Below are positions 7,501-15,697 of a stretch of DNA of 41,830 bases, piece by piece (position 1 is the stretch's first letter; each line of letters opens with the position of its first letter). Both the position numbers and the translations under genes were made by a program. The stretch spans positions 1 through 41,830 of the forward strand of contig NZ_PPHG01000070.1 of NCBI RefSeq assembly GCF_002904295.1. The letters are read 5' to 3'. This DNA comes from Amycolatopsis sp. CA-128772 (lineage in GTDB: Bacteria; Actinomycetota; Actinomycetes; Mycobacteriales; Pseudonocardiaceae). The notes beneath the pieces are model-generated. The model was not told where the DNA came from and made no database searches. It saw only the letters and a program-made list of their open reading frames with translations.

Positions 7501-8364
7501 TCAGCCCTCGCCCGGCTCCGGCACCGCGGTCCGGCGACGCCGGTGCAGCCACCAGCCGAGCCAGCCCAGCGGCACGAGGAACAGCAGGAACGGCGCGATC
7601 GCCCCGAGCACCGTGAGCAGGCCGCCGCCGAAGACGAGGAACGCGTGCCAGCCACCGGCCAGGCCGCCGAGGAACCCGCTGTGGTCCTCGCCGGGCGGCG
7701 GCGGTGCGGCGACGCCGCGGACGGTCATCGCCACGGTCGCCATCGCGACGCTGCCGGCCAGGGAGTTCCGCTGCTGTTCCAGGGATTCGAGAGCCGCCTC
7801 GCGGCTCGTGAGCTCACCCTCGACCGACGCGATCTCGGACACCGAGGTCGCCCGCGAAAGCAGCGCCCGGATCCGCTCGACCGACGCCCGCTGCGTCGCC
7901 AGCCGCGCTTCGACGTCGACGACCTGCTCGGTCACGTCCTGGGTGTTCAGCTCCCGCTTCACCAGGCTGGTGCCCAGGTGCGAGAGCTGGTCGAGCACGC
8001 CGTCGAGCTTGTCCGCGGGCACGGCCAGGCTGAGCGTCGCCAGCTGGTCGCCGGTGCTCTCCTGCCCGGTGTAGCCGCCGGCGCCCTGCGCGATCCCGCG
8101 GGCCTGCGCGACGACGTCGACCACCTTGGGGGCGGTCAGTTCCAGCCGGGCGCTGCGGGAAAGCTTGCGTTCGGTGGCGCCCGGCTGCGGCGGGGCCACC
8201 TTCTGCGACCCGGCCTTGCCGTTGCCCTGCTGCGGCGCGGCCGGGACCGGCCCGGTTCCGGCACTGTCCGCCGTGGACGATGCCCCGTTCTCCGCCGCCG
8301 AGCAGCCGGCCAGCGCGAACGCCACCGCGGCGGCCGCGAGCCCGGCTCTCCATCGAGTCCGCAT
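7501..8364 (-). CDS. DUF4349 lipoprotein with C-terminal membrane anchor
   Basis: A 287-residue protein. The N-terminal signal peptide ends in lipobox LAGC with the acylated Cys at 21. The DUF4349 core (residues 65-235) includes an extracellular RSARLELTAPKVVDVV strand and a predicted coiled coil (VTEQVVDVEARLATQRASVERIRALL, then EGELTSREAALESLEQQ). A transmembrane helix near 240-270 (FLLFLVPLGWLGWWL) precedes a basic tail, so the protein is anchored at both ends. DUF4349 function is unknown. ATG at 8362-8364 is preceded by a strong GGAGGGAG ribosome-binding site that lies inside a hairpin (8369-8401). Confidence 0.88.
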   Translation of the reverse strand: MRTRWRAGLAAAAVAFALAGCSAAENGASSTADSAGTGPVPAAPQQGNGKAGSQKVAPPQPGATERKLSRSARLELTAPKVVDVVAQARGIAQGAGGYTGQESTGDQLATLSLAVPADKLDGVLDQLSHLGTSLVKRELNTQDVTEQVVDVEARLATQRASVERIRALLSRATSVSEIASVEGELTSREAALESLEQQRNSLAGSVAMATVAMTVRGVAAPPPPGEDHSGFLGGLAGGWHAFLVFGGGLLTVLGAIAPFLLFLVPLGWLGWWLHRRRRTAVPEPGEG

Positions 8365-8368
8365 GGTG

Positions 8369-8401
8369 CGTCTCCCTCCAGTTTCGACTGGCGAGGAGAC
8401 G
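8369..8401 (-). promoter_or_regulatory. Hairpin burying the DUF4349 ribosome-binding site
   Basis: Outer arms CGTCTCC (8369-8375) and GGAGACG (8395-8401), inner arms CCAGT (8378-8382) and ACTGG (8387-8391), and a TTCG (GAA-type on the other strand) tetraloop. In the leftward mRNA the GGAGGGAG Shine-Dalgarno (8372-8379) is within the stem, 7 nt before the ATG. It may lower translation, or act as a terminator for the upstream ybjN-mshA transcript. Confidence 0.5.
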
Positions 8402-8434
8402 GATGTCCGGTTCAGGGCCGTTGCACGGCCCGGG

Positions 8435-8947
8435 TCACGACTCGGTCAAGCCCGGTTCGTGCGGCTTTTCCGGCGCGACGAGGTGCTTGAACGCCTGCAG
8501 GTTGGCCAGCGATTCGCCGCGGGAGACGCGCCAGTCCCACTCGCGCTTGATCGACGTCGCGAAGCCCAGCTCCAGCAGCGTGTTGAAGTCGCCGTCGGCC
8601 GCTTCGAGCACCTGGCCGAGCACCTTGTCGAGCTCGTCGGCGCTCAGCGTTTCCTTGCCGAACCGGCCGACCAGGTAGATGTCCCCAAGACTGTCCACTG
8701 TGTAGTGCACGCCGTAGAGCTTGGCGTTGCGCTGCAACAGGAACCGGTAAACGTCCTCATGGGACTCGTCGGGACGACGGCAGACGAAGGCTTCCACGGA
8801 GAACGCGTGGTCGCCGTCGACCAGCCACGCGTTCGTCTGCAGCTTCTTCGTGCCCGGCAGCGTGACGAAGTACTTGCCCGGACCCCGCTTGCCGTACTCC
8901 AGCTCCGCGGAGTCCAAAGTAGACTGGATCAGCTCGTCCAGGCTCAC
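8435..8947 (-). CDS. YbjN-domain protein (Rv0487-like)
   Basis: A 170-residue cytosolic protein starting at GTG 8945-8947 (MSLDELIQSTLDSAEL), whose start overlaps the mshA stop (GTGA). The body matches the YbjN / type III secretion chaperone-like fold: GKYFVTLPGTKKLQTNAWLV, then AFVCRRPDE and DIYLVGRFGKE. In mycobacteria a YbjN-family gene likewise follows mshA (Rv0486-Rv0487). Coupling to mshA suggests a related but unproven role. Longer upstream readings of the frame overlap mshA and are not supported. Confidence 0.85.
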   Translation of the reverse strand: MSLDELIQSTLDSAELEYGKRGPGKYFVTLPGTKKLQTNAWLVDGDHAFSVEAFVCRRPDESHEDVYRFLLQRNAKLYGVHYTVDSLGDIYLVGRFGKETLSADELDKVLGQVLEAADGDFNTLLELGFATSIKREWDWRVSRGESLANLQAFKHLVAPEKPHEPGLTES

Positions 8948-10248
8948 ACCGCCACCTCCGTGCGCAGGTCCAGCGCGCGGGTGAACGCGCTGGTGGCCTG
9001 AGCATAGATGTCCAGCAGCGCGTCGGTCGTGCGCCGCCACGAGAACCGGCGCGCGTGCACGACGGCGTTGGCCCCGAGCTCGGCACGCCGGTCCGGGCGC
9101 AGCGCGACGGCGGCGAGCGCGTCCGCCCACTCGTCGGCGCCGTGCCCGGGCACCAGCAGTCCCGAGACACCGTGCGGCACCGCCACCGGCAGCCCGCCGA
9201 CCTCGGCGGCGACCACCGGCGTCCCGCAGGCCTGCGCCTCCAGGGCGACCAGGCCGAACGACTCGTTGTAGCTCGGCACCGCGACGACGTCGGCGGCGCG
9301 GAACACCCGGGCGAGCGCCTCGCCCGGCTGCGGCGGCAGGAACCGGACCTGCCGCTCGATGCCCAGGGACGCGGCCAGCTCGCGCAGGGCCTGCGGCTGC
9401 TCCAGCCCGGTCCCGGACGGCCCGCCGACGATCAGCACGACCAGCTTCGCCGCCAGCTCGGGACGGCGGCGCAGCATCGCGGCCGCGGCGTGCAGCAGCA
9501 CGTCCGGCGCCTTCAGCGGCTGGATCCGGCCGGCGAAGGCCAGCACGACGGCGTCGTCGGCCAGGCCGAGGGCGACCCGGGCCGCGTGCTGCGAGCCCGG
9601 CGTGAAGCGTTCGAGGTCGACGCCCGGCGGCACGGCGTGCACCGCGTGCGGCTCGGCGTCGTAGAGCTCGATGAGCTGGCGCGCCTCGACGGCGGTGTTG
9701 GCGACCAGCCGGTCGGCCTCGGCGACCACCTGCTCCTCACCGATCACGCGGCTGCGCGGCTCGGGCTTGTCGCCCTCGGCGAGCGCGGCGTTCTTCACCT
9801 TCGCCAGGGTGTGCGCGGTGTGCACGAGCGGGACCGACCACCGGTCGCGGGCGAGCCAGCCGACCTGGCCCGAGAGCCAGTAGTGGGAGTGGATGAGGTC
9901 GTAGTGGCCGGGCTCGTGGAACGCCTCGGTCCGCAGCACGCCGGAGGTGAACGCGCACAGCTGCGCGGGCAGCTCGTCGCGGCCCAGCGGCTCGAACGGG
10001 CCGGCCTGCACGTGCCGCACGGTCACCCCGGGCGCCAGCTCGGCCACCGGCGGCTGGCCGGACGCGGTCGCGCGCGTGAAGACCTCGACCTCGACGCCGC
10101 GGCGGGCCATCTCGGTCGCCGTCTGGCTCACGTAGACGTTCAACCCGCCGGCGTCGCCGGTGCCGGGCTGTTCGAGCGGCGAGGTGTGCACGGACAGCAC
10201 CGCGATCCGGCGCGGCGCAGCGCGGAACCTTCGGATGTTGCTGGTCAC
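8944..10248 (-). CDS. mshA: D-inositol-3-phosphate glycosyltransferase MshA
   Basis: First committed step of mycothiol synthesis: transfers GlcNAc from UDP-GlcNAc to 1L-myo-inositol-1-phosphate. About 434 residues of GT-B fold, GT4 family. The N-terminal domain carries the acceptor-side motif TSPLEQPGTGDAGGLNVYV; the C-terminal domain has GRIQPLKAPDVLL and the nucleotide-sugar motif ESFGLVALEAQACGTPVV with its E-x7-E. Start is GTG 10246-10248 (MTSNIRRFRAAPRRIAV) with GGAG about 10 nt upstream; the longer frame to 10371 lies over the next gene. Its stop overlaps the ybjN-like start. Presence of mshA is itself evidence that the host is an actinobacterium using mycothiol. Confidence 0.96.
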   Translation of the reverse strand: MTSNIRRFRAAPRRIAVLSVHTSPLEQPGTGDAGGLNVYVSQTATEMARRGVEVEVFTRATASGQPPVAELAPGVTVRHVQAGPFEPLGRDELPAQLCAFTSGVLRTEAFHEPGHYDLIHSHYWLSGQVGWLARDRWSVPLVHTAHTLAKVKNAALAEGDKPEPRSRVIGEEQVVAEADRLVANTAVEARQLIELYDAEPHAVHAVPPGVDLERFTPGSQHAARVALGLADDAVVLAFAGRIQPLKAPDVLLHAAAAMLRRRPELAAKLVVLIVGGPSGTGLEQPQALRELAASLGIERQVRFLPPQPGEALARVFRAADVVAVPSYNESFGLVALEAQACGTPVVAAEVGGLPVAVPHGVSGLLVPGHGADEWADALAAVALRPDRRAELGANAVVHARRFSWRRTTDALLDIYAQATSAFTRALDLRTEVAV

Positions 10249-10270
10249 CTGGTCACGTCTCCTGCGTACG

Positions 10271-11086
10271 TCAGCATTCCTCGGCGAACTGCCGGAGCAC
10301 CGCGTCGAACTCGGCCGCGGACTCGGCGAAGGGCGCGTGCCCCCCGTCAACGAACCAACGCCCGACGGCACCCGGAATCTTCCCGAGGGCGTGTTCGGCC
10401 GCCGAGGGCTCGATCACGCGGTCGGCCGTGCCGTGCACGACCAGAACCGGTTTGTCGATCGCGGCCAGCACGTCTTCGCTGCCGGCGTCGCGGCGGAACA
10501 GCGCCGAGCGGACCGATGGCGGCACGCTCAGCGACGCCCCGAGCAGGGCCTGGACCTGGGCGCCGGGCACCGGCCCGGTCACCATCCCGCGGCTGAACGC
10601 GGTGAGCGCCGGGACCGCGATGTCCGGATCGTCCGAAAGCATCGACCGCATGTGCTGGCGCATCAGCGCGCCGACGCGCCCGCCCGGCCGGTCGCGGCCG
10701 ATCTCGGTGATGGCGCCGACCAGCACGAGCCCGCGCAGGCGTGCGGTGCCGTGCACGCGGATGTGGTCGGTCAGCACCAGGCCGCCGTAGGACCAGGCGA
10801 CGACGATCGCGTCCGGGCCGGCGAAGTCCAGCACCGCGGCGAGGTCGTCCGCCCAGACCTGAGGATCGTCGTAGCCCGACGCGGGGACGTCGGAGGCGCC
10901 GTGGCCCCGGAGGTCCACCGCGACCAGGCGGAACCGCTCGGTCAGCGCCGGGTCGGCGAGCTGCGCGGCCCAGCAGCCGCCCGACTGCGCCCAGCCGTGC
11001 ACGAACACGATCGGCCGGCTGTTTTCGGCGCCCTCGACCCGCAGGCCGAGCCGGACCCCGCCGTGCCCGACGACTTCGGTGCGCAC
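10271..11086 (-). CDS. Alpha/beta-fold hydrolase
   Basis: A 271-residue single-domain hydrolase. Oxyanion loop FVHGWAQSGGCW, nucleophile elbow AWSYGG with S99, acid D222 in VVHGTADRVI and H250 in DGGHAPF form a complete triad. A cap insertion lies between about 130 and 205. Start is GTG 11084-11086 (MRTEVVGHGGVRLGLRV). It lies 3 bp after the L,D-transpeptidase stop and 22 bp before the mshA start, so it is probably co-transcribed with both. Substrate cannot be read from the sequence; the fold resembles haloperoxidase/esterase-type enzymes. Confidence 0.88.
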   Translation of the reverse strand: MRTEVVGHGGVRLGLRVEGAENSRPIVFVHGWAQSGGCWAAQLADPALTERFRLVAVDLRGHGASDVPASGYDDPQVWADDLAAVLDFAGPDAIVVAWSYGGLVLTDHIRVHGTARLRGLVLVGAITEIGRDRPGGRVGALMRQHMRSMLSDDPDIAVPALTAFSRGMVTGPVPGAQVQALLGASLSVPPSVRSALFRRDAGSEDVLAAIDKPVLVVHGTADRVIEPSAAEHALGKIPGAVGRWFVDGGHAPFAESAAEFDAVLRQFAEEC

Positions 11087-11089
11087 GGG

Positions 11090-12268
11090 TTACTTCGCAC
11101 CCAGCCCTTGCCAGGCCGCCCAGCTGTAGTTCCAGTCCTTGACGTCCGAGGCCATCGGCGCGGACAGCTTCGAGCCGGTGATCTCCACCGGGTCGCCGAC
11201 CAGCGCGGAGTCGAAGTAGTCCTTGGCGTCGGCTTCCAGCAGGTTGACGCAGCCGTGGGAGTTGTTGTTCTTCCCGATGTTGGCCGCGTTGTCCTGGTTC
11301 TCGTGGATGTACTCGCCGTGGTTGGAGAACCGGCAGGCCCACTTCTTGTTGACGTTCGTGTAGCCGTAGCGGGCGTTGTCGAAGACGGCCGTCGGCTCCT
11401 TGCTCATGATGATGTAGGTGCCGTTCGGGGTGTTGCGGTCGACCTCGGCGTCCAGCCCGTTCGCGCACGGGTAGCTCTTGACCTGCGACCCGCCGCGGTA
11501 GACGCGCATCTGGTGGTCCGGGGTGTTCACCTTGACCACCTGGTTGCGGCCGATCTTGAACTTCGTCGTGACGTCGGCCTTGCCGTAGGCGCCGCCGCCC
11601 AGATCGACGCCGTAGAGCTTCGCCTCGACGTTCACGGTGATGTTCTGCGGCCAGTACTCCTTCGGCCGGTAGTCGACCTGGCTGTCGGACAGCCAGCCCC
11701 ACGCGCCTTCGACGTTCTTGTCCGTCTTCACGGACAGGGCCTTCTCGACCGCGGCGCGGTTCTTCACCGGCGACGCGAACTTGACGCTGATCGGCATGGC
11801 CACGCCGACGGTCTGGTTGTCGGCCGGGTTGAGCGTGGCGCGGACCTGCTTGGCCGGGTTGATCGTGGTGAAGCTGCCCTTGAACTCGACCGGCTTGCCG
11901 TCGGAGCCGGTGGCCTTGGCCGCGTAGGAGTAGGTCTTGCCGTAGCCGAGCGGCTCGGAGCTGGTCCAGGTGAGGCCGTCCGGCGTGAGGTCGCCCTTGA
12001 CCTCCTTGCCGCCCTCGGCGCTCAGCTTGCACTCGGTGAGCTTGCCGTCGGCGACCTTCAGCACGGCCGGCTTGAGCACCGGGACGTCCTTGGCGTCGGC
12101 GGCGGGCTCGGCCGTGATCTTCGCCACGGGCTGCGCGCCACCTTCGCCGTCAGCACCGGCCGCGCCCGTGGGCAGCGCGTTGCCGCCGTTCTCACTCGAA
12201 CACGCAGCGGCGACCAGTGCGGCCCCAGCCGCCAGGGCAGCCTTGAAGACCGTACGCCGTTCGATCAC
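11090..12268 (-). CDS. Lipoprotein L,D-transpeptidase (LprQ/LdtMt-like)
   Basis: Makes 3-3 cross-links in peptidoglycan at the outer membrane face. The 392-residue protein has a lipoprotein signal peptide with Cys23 (LVAAAC), two bacterial Ig-like domains (about 50-250: KITAEPAADAKDVPVLKPAV and then ATLNPADNQTVGVAMPISV), and a C-terminal YkuD domain with the catalytic motif SHGCVNL (H338, C340). The tail ends with an aromatic segment, WNYSWAAWQGLG, as in LdtMt paralogues. Its position beside murB fits the mycobacterial Rv0482 (murB)-Rv0483 (lprQ) pair. ATG 12266-12268 has an AGGAGG-like site upstream. Confidence 0.93.
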   Translation of the reverse strand: MIERRTVFKAALAAGAALVAAACSSENGGNALPTGAAGADGEGGAQPVAKITAEPAADAKDVPVLKPAVLKVADGKLTECKLSAEGGKEVKGDLTPDGLTWTSSEPLGYGKTYSYAAKATGSDGKPVEFKGSFTTINPAKQVRATLNPADNQTVGVAMPISVKFASPVKNRAAVEKALSVKTDKNVEGAWGWLSDSQVDYRPKEYWPQNITVNVEAKLYGVDLGGGAYGKADVTTKFKIGRNQVVKVNTPDHQMRVYRGGSQVKSYPCANGLDAEVDRNTPNGTYIIMSKEPTAVFDNARYGYTNVNKKWACRFSNHGEYIHENQDNAANIGKNNNSHGCVNLLEADAKDYFDSALVGDPVEITGSKLSAPMASDVKDWNYSWAAWQGLGAK

Positions 12269-12288
12269 CGAAACCTCCTGTGTCTTAC

Positions 12289-12331
12289 GGGGGCCGAGCC
12301 CCCGCGCCCCGGCCGTGGGGGCTCCGCCCCC
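12289..12331. repeat. GC-rich extragenic palindromes
   Basis: Two small hairpins in tandem, GGGGGC-CGA-GCCCCC (12289-12303) and GGGGGC-TCC-GCCCCC (12317-12331), just upstream of the L,D-transpeptidase start. This G5C/loop/GC5 form is a common intergenic repeat type in Streptomyces and Amycolatopsis genomes. It may fold in the 5' leader of the transpeptidase mRNA. Confidence 0.55.
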
Positions 12332-12360
12332 CGGACCCCCGAAGCGTCAGAATCCCCCGC

Positions 12361-12393
12361 CCACCAGCGGGCACCCGCCTTTAGCGCTGGTGG
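12361..12393. repeat. Inverted repeat in murB-ldt gap
   Basis: Perfect 9-bp arms CCACCAGCG (12361-12369) and CGCTGGTGG (12385-12393), 15-nt loop. It lies between the murB terminator and the transpeptidase start, so it could be a promoter-proximal operator or a second terminator. Confidence 0.4.
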
Positions 12394-12442
12394 CCCAGCT
12401 GACGTTACCCGCCGGAAGGTCAAGACCAACCGTTCAGGTGAC

Positions 12443-12468
12443 GGACGCCTTTGTCGACAAAGACGTCC
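12443..12468 (-). terminator. Hairpin terminator after murB
   Basis: Arms 12443-12453 and 12458-12468 form an 11-bp stem with one mismatch and a TCGA loop, beginning 28 bp downstream of the murB stop. The core CTTTGTCGACAAAG is a perfect palindrome. No U-tract. Confidence 0.6.
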
Positions 12469-12496
12469 TACCCACGTACGGGTTGCCCGGTTTGGC

Positions 12497-13549
12497 TCAG
12501 ATCACGCAGTTGATCAGCAGCGGTTCAGGGTGCAACCGGACGCCGAACCGCTGCTCGACGCCGTCGCGGACCTCCCTGGCCAGGGCCAGCAGGTCCGCCG
12601 TCGTCGCCTCGCCGCGGTTGGTCAGCGCCAGGGTGTGCTTCGTCGACAGCGAAACCCGGTTCCCCGGACCGGGGTACCCCTTGCCGAAGCCGGCGCGCTC
12701 GATCAGCCACGCCGCGGACAGCTTGACGCCGCCGTCGGCCGGGTACTGCGGCACCTCCGAGCCGACGGCCGCCGTGATCCGCGCGAGGACGGCCTCGGCG
12801 TCGGCCGAAGGGACGATCGGGTTGGTGAAGAACGAGCCCGCGCTCCACGTGTCGTGGTCGTCCGGGTCGAGCACCATGCCCTTGCCGCGACGCAGCTTGA
12901 GGACGGCTTCGCGCGCCTCGGCGGCCGGGACGCGGGCGCCGATCTCGACGCCGAGCGTGCGCGCGAGTTCGGCGTAGCGGATGGGCGCGGAGAGGCCGTC
13001 TTCACGGACCTCGAAGCGGACCGAGAGGACGACGCCGCTGTCCGTGCCCTTGAGGACGCTGGTGCGGTAGGCGAAGCCGAGCTCGTCGGCCTTGAGCGTG
13101 CGCACCTCGCGCGTCACGCGGTCGTAGAGCTCCAGGGAGACGATCGATTCCGCGACCTCGCAGCCGTACGCGCCGACGTTCTGGATCGGCGTCGCCCCGA
13201 CGCTGCCGGGGATGCCGGAAAGGCACTCGAGCCCGCCCAGGCCGGCCTCGACCAGCGCGGCGACGAACGCGTCCCAGTTCTGGCCGGCTTCCACGTCGAC
13301 GTGGTCTCCGTCACGGCGCCAGCCGGTGTTCGCCACCGCGACGAGCGTGCCGTCGAACCCCGCGTCGGCCACCACCAGGTTGGAGCCGCCGCCGAGCAGC
13401 AGCACCGGCTCGCCGGCCGCGTCGGCCTCGCGGACCGCCGCGACGAGGTCTTCGCCGGTCACGGCGCTGACGAACCGGCGGGCCGGGCCGCCGAGGCGCA
13501 GCGTGGTGTACGCGGCGAGCTTCGGGAGTTCGGAAGTACGGGTGTCCAC
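12497..13549 (-). CDS. murB: UDP-N-acetylmuramate dehydrogenase MurB
   Basis: Reduces UDP-GlcNAc-enolpyruvate to UDP-MurNAc with FAD and NADPH, in the cytosol. The 350-residue protein shows the PCMH-type FAD-binding motif LLGGGSNLVVAD, substrate/FAD segments SGIPGSVGATPIQNVGAYG, the catalytic-Ser segment SAGSFFTNPIV and the late GVKLSAAWLIERAGF. It is a type I MurB (with the YGVL-type loop region around ELYDRVTREV). Start is GTG 13547-13549 (MDTRTSELPKL); only 24 bp separate it from the divergent DUF2505 start, so upstream extensions are not real. Confidence 0.97.
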   Translation of the reverse strand: MDTRTSELPKLAAYTTLRLGGPARRFVSAVTGEDLVAAVREADAAGEPVLLLGGGSNLVVADAGFDGTLVAVANTGWRRDGDHVDVEAGQNWDAFVAALVEAGLGGLECLSGIPGSVGATPIQNVGAYGCEVAESIVSLELYDRVTREVRTLKADELGFAYRTSVLKGTDSGVVLSVRFEVREDGLSAPIRYAELARTLGVEIGARVPAAEAREAVLKLRRGKGMVLDPDDHDTWSAGSFFTNPIVPSADAEAVLARITAAVGSEVPQYPADGGVKLSAAWLIERAGFGKGYPGPGNRVSLSTKHTLALTNRGEATTADLLALAREVRDGVEQRFGVRLHPEPLLINCVI

Positions 13550-13573
13550 CCGCCTGACGGTACTGTTCGGTCC

Positions 13574-14080
13574 ATGGGATCCCGGATCGAGCACCGCGCT
13601 GAGTTCTCCGCCGACGTCGCGTCCACGTACGCGGCCGTCGCCGGCGAGGACGCGCTGCGGGCCCGCCTGGAGCAGCTCGGCGGGCACGACGCGGCGCTGC
13701 TGGCGTACGAGGTGTCCGGCACGGACCTGCGGTACGAGCTGCGGCAGGGGATCAGCGCGGACAAGCTGCCGCAGGCGGTCCGGACGCTGCACAAGGGCGA
13801 CCTGCTGGTGACCCGCACGCAGACCTGGCGGGTGAGCAACGACGGCACCGGCCGCCAGGGCAACGCGACCGTCGAGGTCGGCGGCGTCCCGGGCGAGATC
13901 AGCGCGCGGACCGCGTTGCTGGCCAACGGCGACAAGACGGTGCTGCGGACCAGCGGCGAGGTGACGGTCCGGATCCCGCTGTTCGGCGGCAAGCTGGAGA
14001 GCGTGATCGCCGAGCAGGTCACCAAGCTGCTGGAGCGCGAAGCCGAATTCACGGCGAAGTGGCTCACCGACGCGGACTGA
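13574..14080 (+). CDS. DUF2505 protein (SRPBCC-like)
   Basis: A 168-residue protein from ATG 13574 (MGSRIEHRAEFSADVASTY). It has the helix-grip pattern of DUF2505/SRPBCC proteins: an N-terminal strand, a Tyr-containing V-shaped helix, and a long amphipathic C-terminal helix (LLEREAEFTAKWL). M. tuberculosis has a similar gene, Rv0481c, divergent from murB, and the same arrangement occurs here. Only 24 bp lie between the two divergent starts, so one or both mRNAs are probably leaderless or nearly so. Ligand unknown. A 1306-codon open frame running through it from upstream is spurious. Confidence 0.85.
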   Translation: MGSRIEHRAEFSADVASTYAAVAGEDALRARLEQLGGHDAALLAYEVSGTDLRYELRQGISADKLPQAVRTLHKGDLLVTRTQTWRVSNDGTGRQGNATVEVGGVPGEISARTALLANGDKTVLRTSGEVTVRIPLFGGKLESVIAEQVTKLLEREAEFTAKWLTDAD

Positions 14081-14859
14081 CCCCGGTCGGCGCGCCGACC
14101 CGCGGCACCACCAACCCCAACCGCCTGCGCCGGGTCGACCGGTGGATCGCGGCCGCGCCGGCGACGTCCCGGCTGCTGCGCGCGGCCGACGCGCCCCTGG
14201 TCGTCGACCTCGGCTACGGCGCCTCCCCGGTCACGACGGTCGAGCTGGCGCGCTGGCTGCGGCGAGTCCGTCCGGACGTCCGCGTGCTGGGCCTGGAGCT
14301 GGATCCGGAGCGCGTGGCTGCCGCGCTCCCCGCCGCGGCTCCCCCGTTGCTGGACTTCCGCCGCGGCGGCTTCGAGCTGGCCGGGACGCGACCGGTGCTG
14401 GTGCGGGCATTTAACGTGCTGCGGCAGTACGCCGAGGACGAGGTCCCCGGCGCCTGGGGCCTGGTGCTGGACTCGATGCCCGCCGCGGGCCTCCTGGTCG
14501 AGGGAACGTGCGACGAGATCGGGCGGCTGTCGACGTGGGTCCTGGTCTCCCGGGCCGGCCCGGTCTCCCTGACGCTGTCGATGCGGCTGGCCGGGCTGGC
14601 CCGCCCGTCGACGATCGCCGAGCGGCTGCCGAAGGCGCTGATCCACCGGAACGTGCCCGGCGAGCGCGTCCACGCGTTGTTGTCGCAGCTCGACGCCTGC
14701 TGGGCGACGGCGGCCCCGCACCAGGCGTTCGGCGTGCGCTCGCGCTGGCTGGAGACGGTCCGGCTGCTGGCCGCGCGGGGCTGGCCGGTGCTCGGCCCGC
14801 CGTCGCGGATCCGCCTCGGCGAGCTGACCGTGCCGTGGGCCGCGGTCGCCCCCGCCTGA
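14059..14859 (+). CDS. Class I SAM-dependent methyltransferase
   Basis: About 266 residues if started at GTG 14059, which overlaps the DUF2505 gene by 22 bp; the conserved body begins near TPVGAPTRGTTNPNRLRRVD. The Rossmann motif I is the unusual VVDLGYGASPVTT (G-x-G at residues 52-54), followed by an acidic end of strand 2 (VLGLELDPERV). The C-terminal half has no recognisable substrate domain. The overlap implies co-expression with DUF2505. A methyltransferase of this kind is common near murB in actinobacteria, but its substrate is unknown. Confidence 0.75.
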   Translation: MAHRRGLTPVGAPTRGTTNPNRLRRVDRWIAAAPATSRLLRAADAPLVVDLGYGASPVTTVELARWLRRVRPDVRVLGLELDPERVAAALPAAAPPLLDFRRGGFELAGTRPVLVRAFNVLRQYAEDEVPGAWGLVLDSMPAAGLLVEGTCDEIGRLSTWVLVSRAGPVSLTLSMRLAGLARPSTIAERLPKALIHRNVPGERVHALLSQLDACWATAAPHQAFGVRSRWLETVRLLAARGWPVLGPPSRIRLGELTVPWAAVAPA

Positions 14860-14864
14860 AGCGC

Positions 14865-14941
14865 CCCAATGTGGCGTTCGGTGCGTCCAACGCACCCAAT
14901 GTGGCGTTCGGTGCGTCCCACGCACCGAACGCCACATTGGG
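14865..14941. repeat. Two direct plus one inverted copies of a GTGGCGTTCGGTGCG element
   Basis: A 24-bp unit beginning CCCAATGTGG and ending TTCGGTGCGTCC occurs at 14865-14888 and 14895-14918, 30 bp apart, and its first 21 bp recur inverted at 14921-14941. Copies two and three form a perfect 21-bp stem with a 5-nt loop. It is 6 bp after the methyltransferase stop, so it can serve as terminator. Translated by chance it reads NVAFGAS/NATLG repeats. Not CRISPR: there are only three units, one inverted, with 6-nt gaps. Confidence 0.85.
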
Positions 14942-15010
14942 GTGGTGGTGTTCACCGGGCCACCCCCGCTGCGTCACCCGGCGGTGACCTGCGGTGATCA
15001 CCATTGAGCC

Positions 15011-15697
15011 GTGGAACTCCTGGGGCAGGTCACCGAGCTGCTGCGCGACACGCTCGGCTCGCCGTGGCTGTGGGTGCTCGTCTTCGCGGTGTCCGGGTCG
15101 GACGCGCTGCTGCCGTTCATGCCCAGCGAGACCACGGTGGTCACCGTCGCCGTCCTGCTCGGCCCCGATCCCGCGCGGCTCGCCCTGCTCGCCGCCGTCG
15201 CGGCCGCGGGCGCCTGGGCCGGCGACTGCCTCGGGTACGCCGTCGGCCGGGCCGCCGGGCCGCAGGTCATCGCGCGGCTGCAGCGCGGACCGGACGGCCG
15301 ACGTCGCTACGAATGGGCCCGTGACCAGGTGCGCCACCACGGCGGGCTGCTGATCATCGCGGCCCGCTACCTGCCCGGCGGCCGCGTCGCCAGCGCGCTG
15401 GCCAACGGCAGCCTCGGCTACCCGCTGCGCCGGTTCGTGCCGCTCGACGCCGCCGGGGCGGCGATCTGGGCGGTGTACAGCGTGCTGATCGGCCTCGCGG
15501 GCGGAGCCGCCTTCGCCGACGAGCCGGCCAAGGGCCTGCTGCTGTCCTTCAGCCTCGGCCTGGGTCTGGTGTTCGCCATCGAAGCCGGGCGGCGGCTACG
15601 GTCGGCCCATGCTCGAACCGATCGACGTCCACGCCGACGCGCTGAAGCGGGCGGCACCGGCGGCGGGGCCGAACTGTCCGAAGTAGACTGTCCATGA
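15011..15697 (+). CDS. DedA family membrane protein
   Basis: A 228-residue integral membrane protein of the DedA/VTT superfamily, members of which flip or scramble lipids such as undecaprenyl phosphate or PE. GTG start at 15011. Visible are the re-entrant FMPSETTVV segment, AGDCLGYAVGRAAG, the hallmark ARYLPGGRVASALANG and about five hydrophobic segments. The last 30 residues (HARTDRRPRRRAEAGGTGGGAELSEVDCP) are not DedA-like: they are the out-of-frame reading of the broken maleylpyruvate-isomerase-type gene that begins at 15609, so the original stop may have been lost. Which lipid it handles cannot be told. Confidence 0.88.
   Translation: MELLGQVTELLRDTLGSPWLWVLVFAVSGSDALLPFMPSETTVVTVAVLLGPDPARLALLAAVAAAGAWAGDCLGYAVGRAAGPQVIARLQRGPDGRRRYEWARDQVRHHGGLLIIAARYLPGGRVASALANGSLGYPLRRFVPLDAAGAAIWAVYSVLIGLAGGAAFADEPAKGLLLSFSLGLGLVFAIEAGRRLRSAHARTDRRPRRRAEAGGTGGGAELSEVDCP

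Noticed and set aside
10160..14080. 1306-codon open frame on the + strand
   Set aside because: It runs antisense through mshA, a hydrolase, the transpeptidase and murB; only its last 168 codons (DUF2505) are real. Long spurious frames are expected in GC-rich DNA.
14865..14941. CRISPR-like repeats
   Set aside because: Three units only, one inverted, gaps of a few bases and no cas genes.
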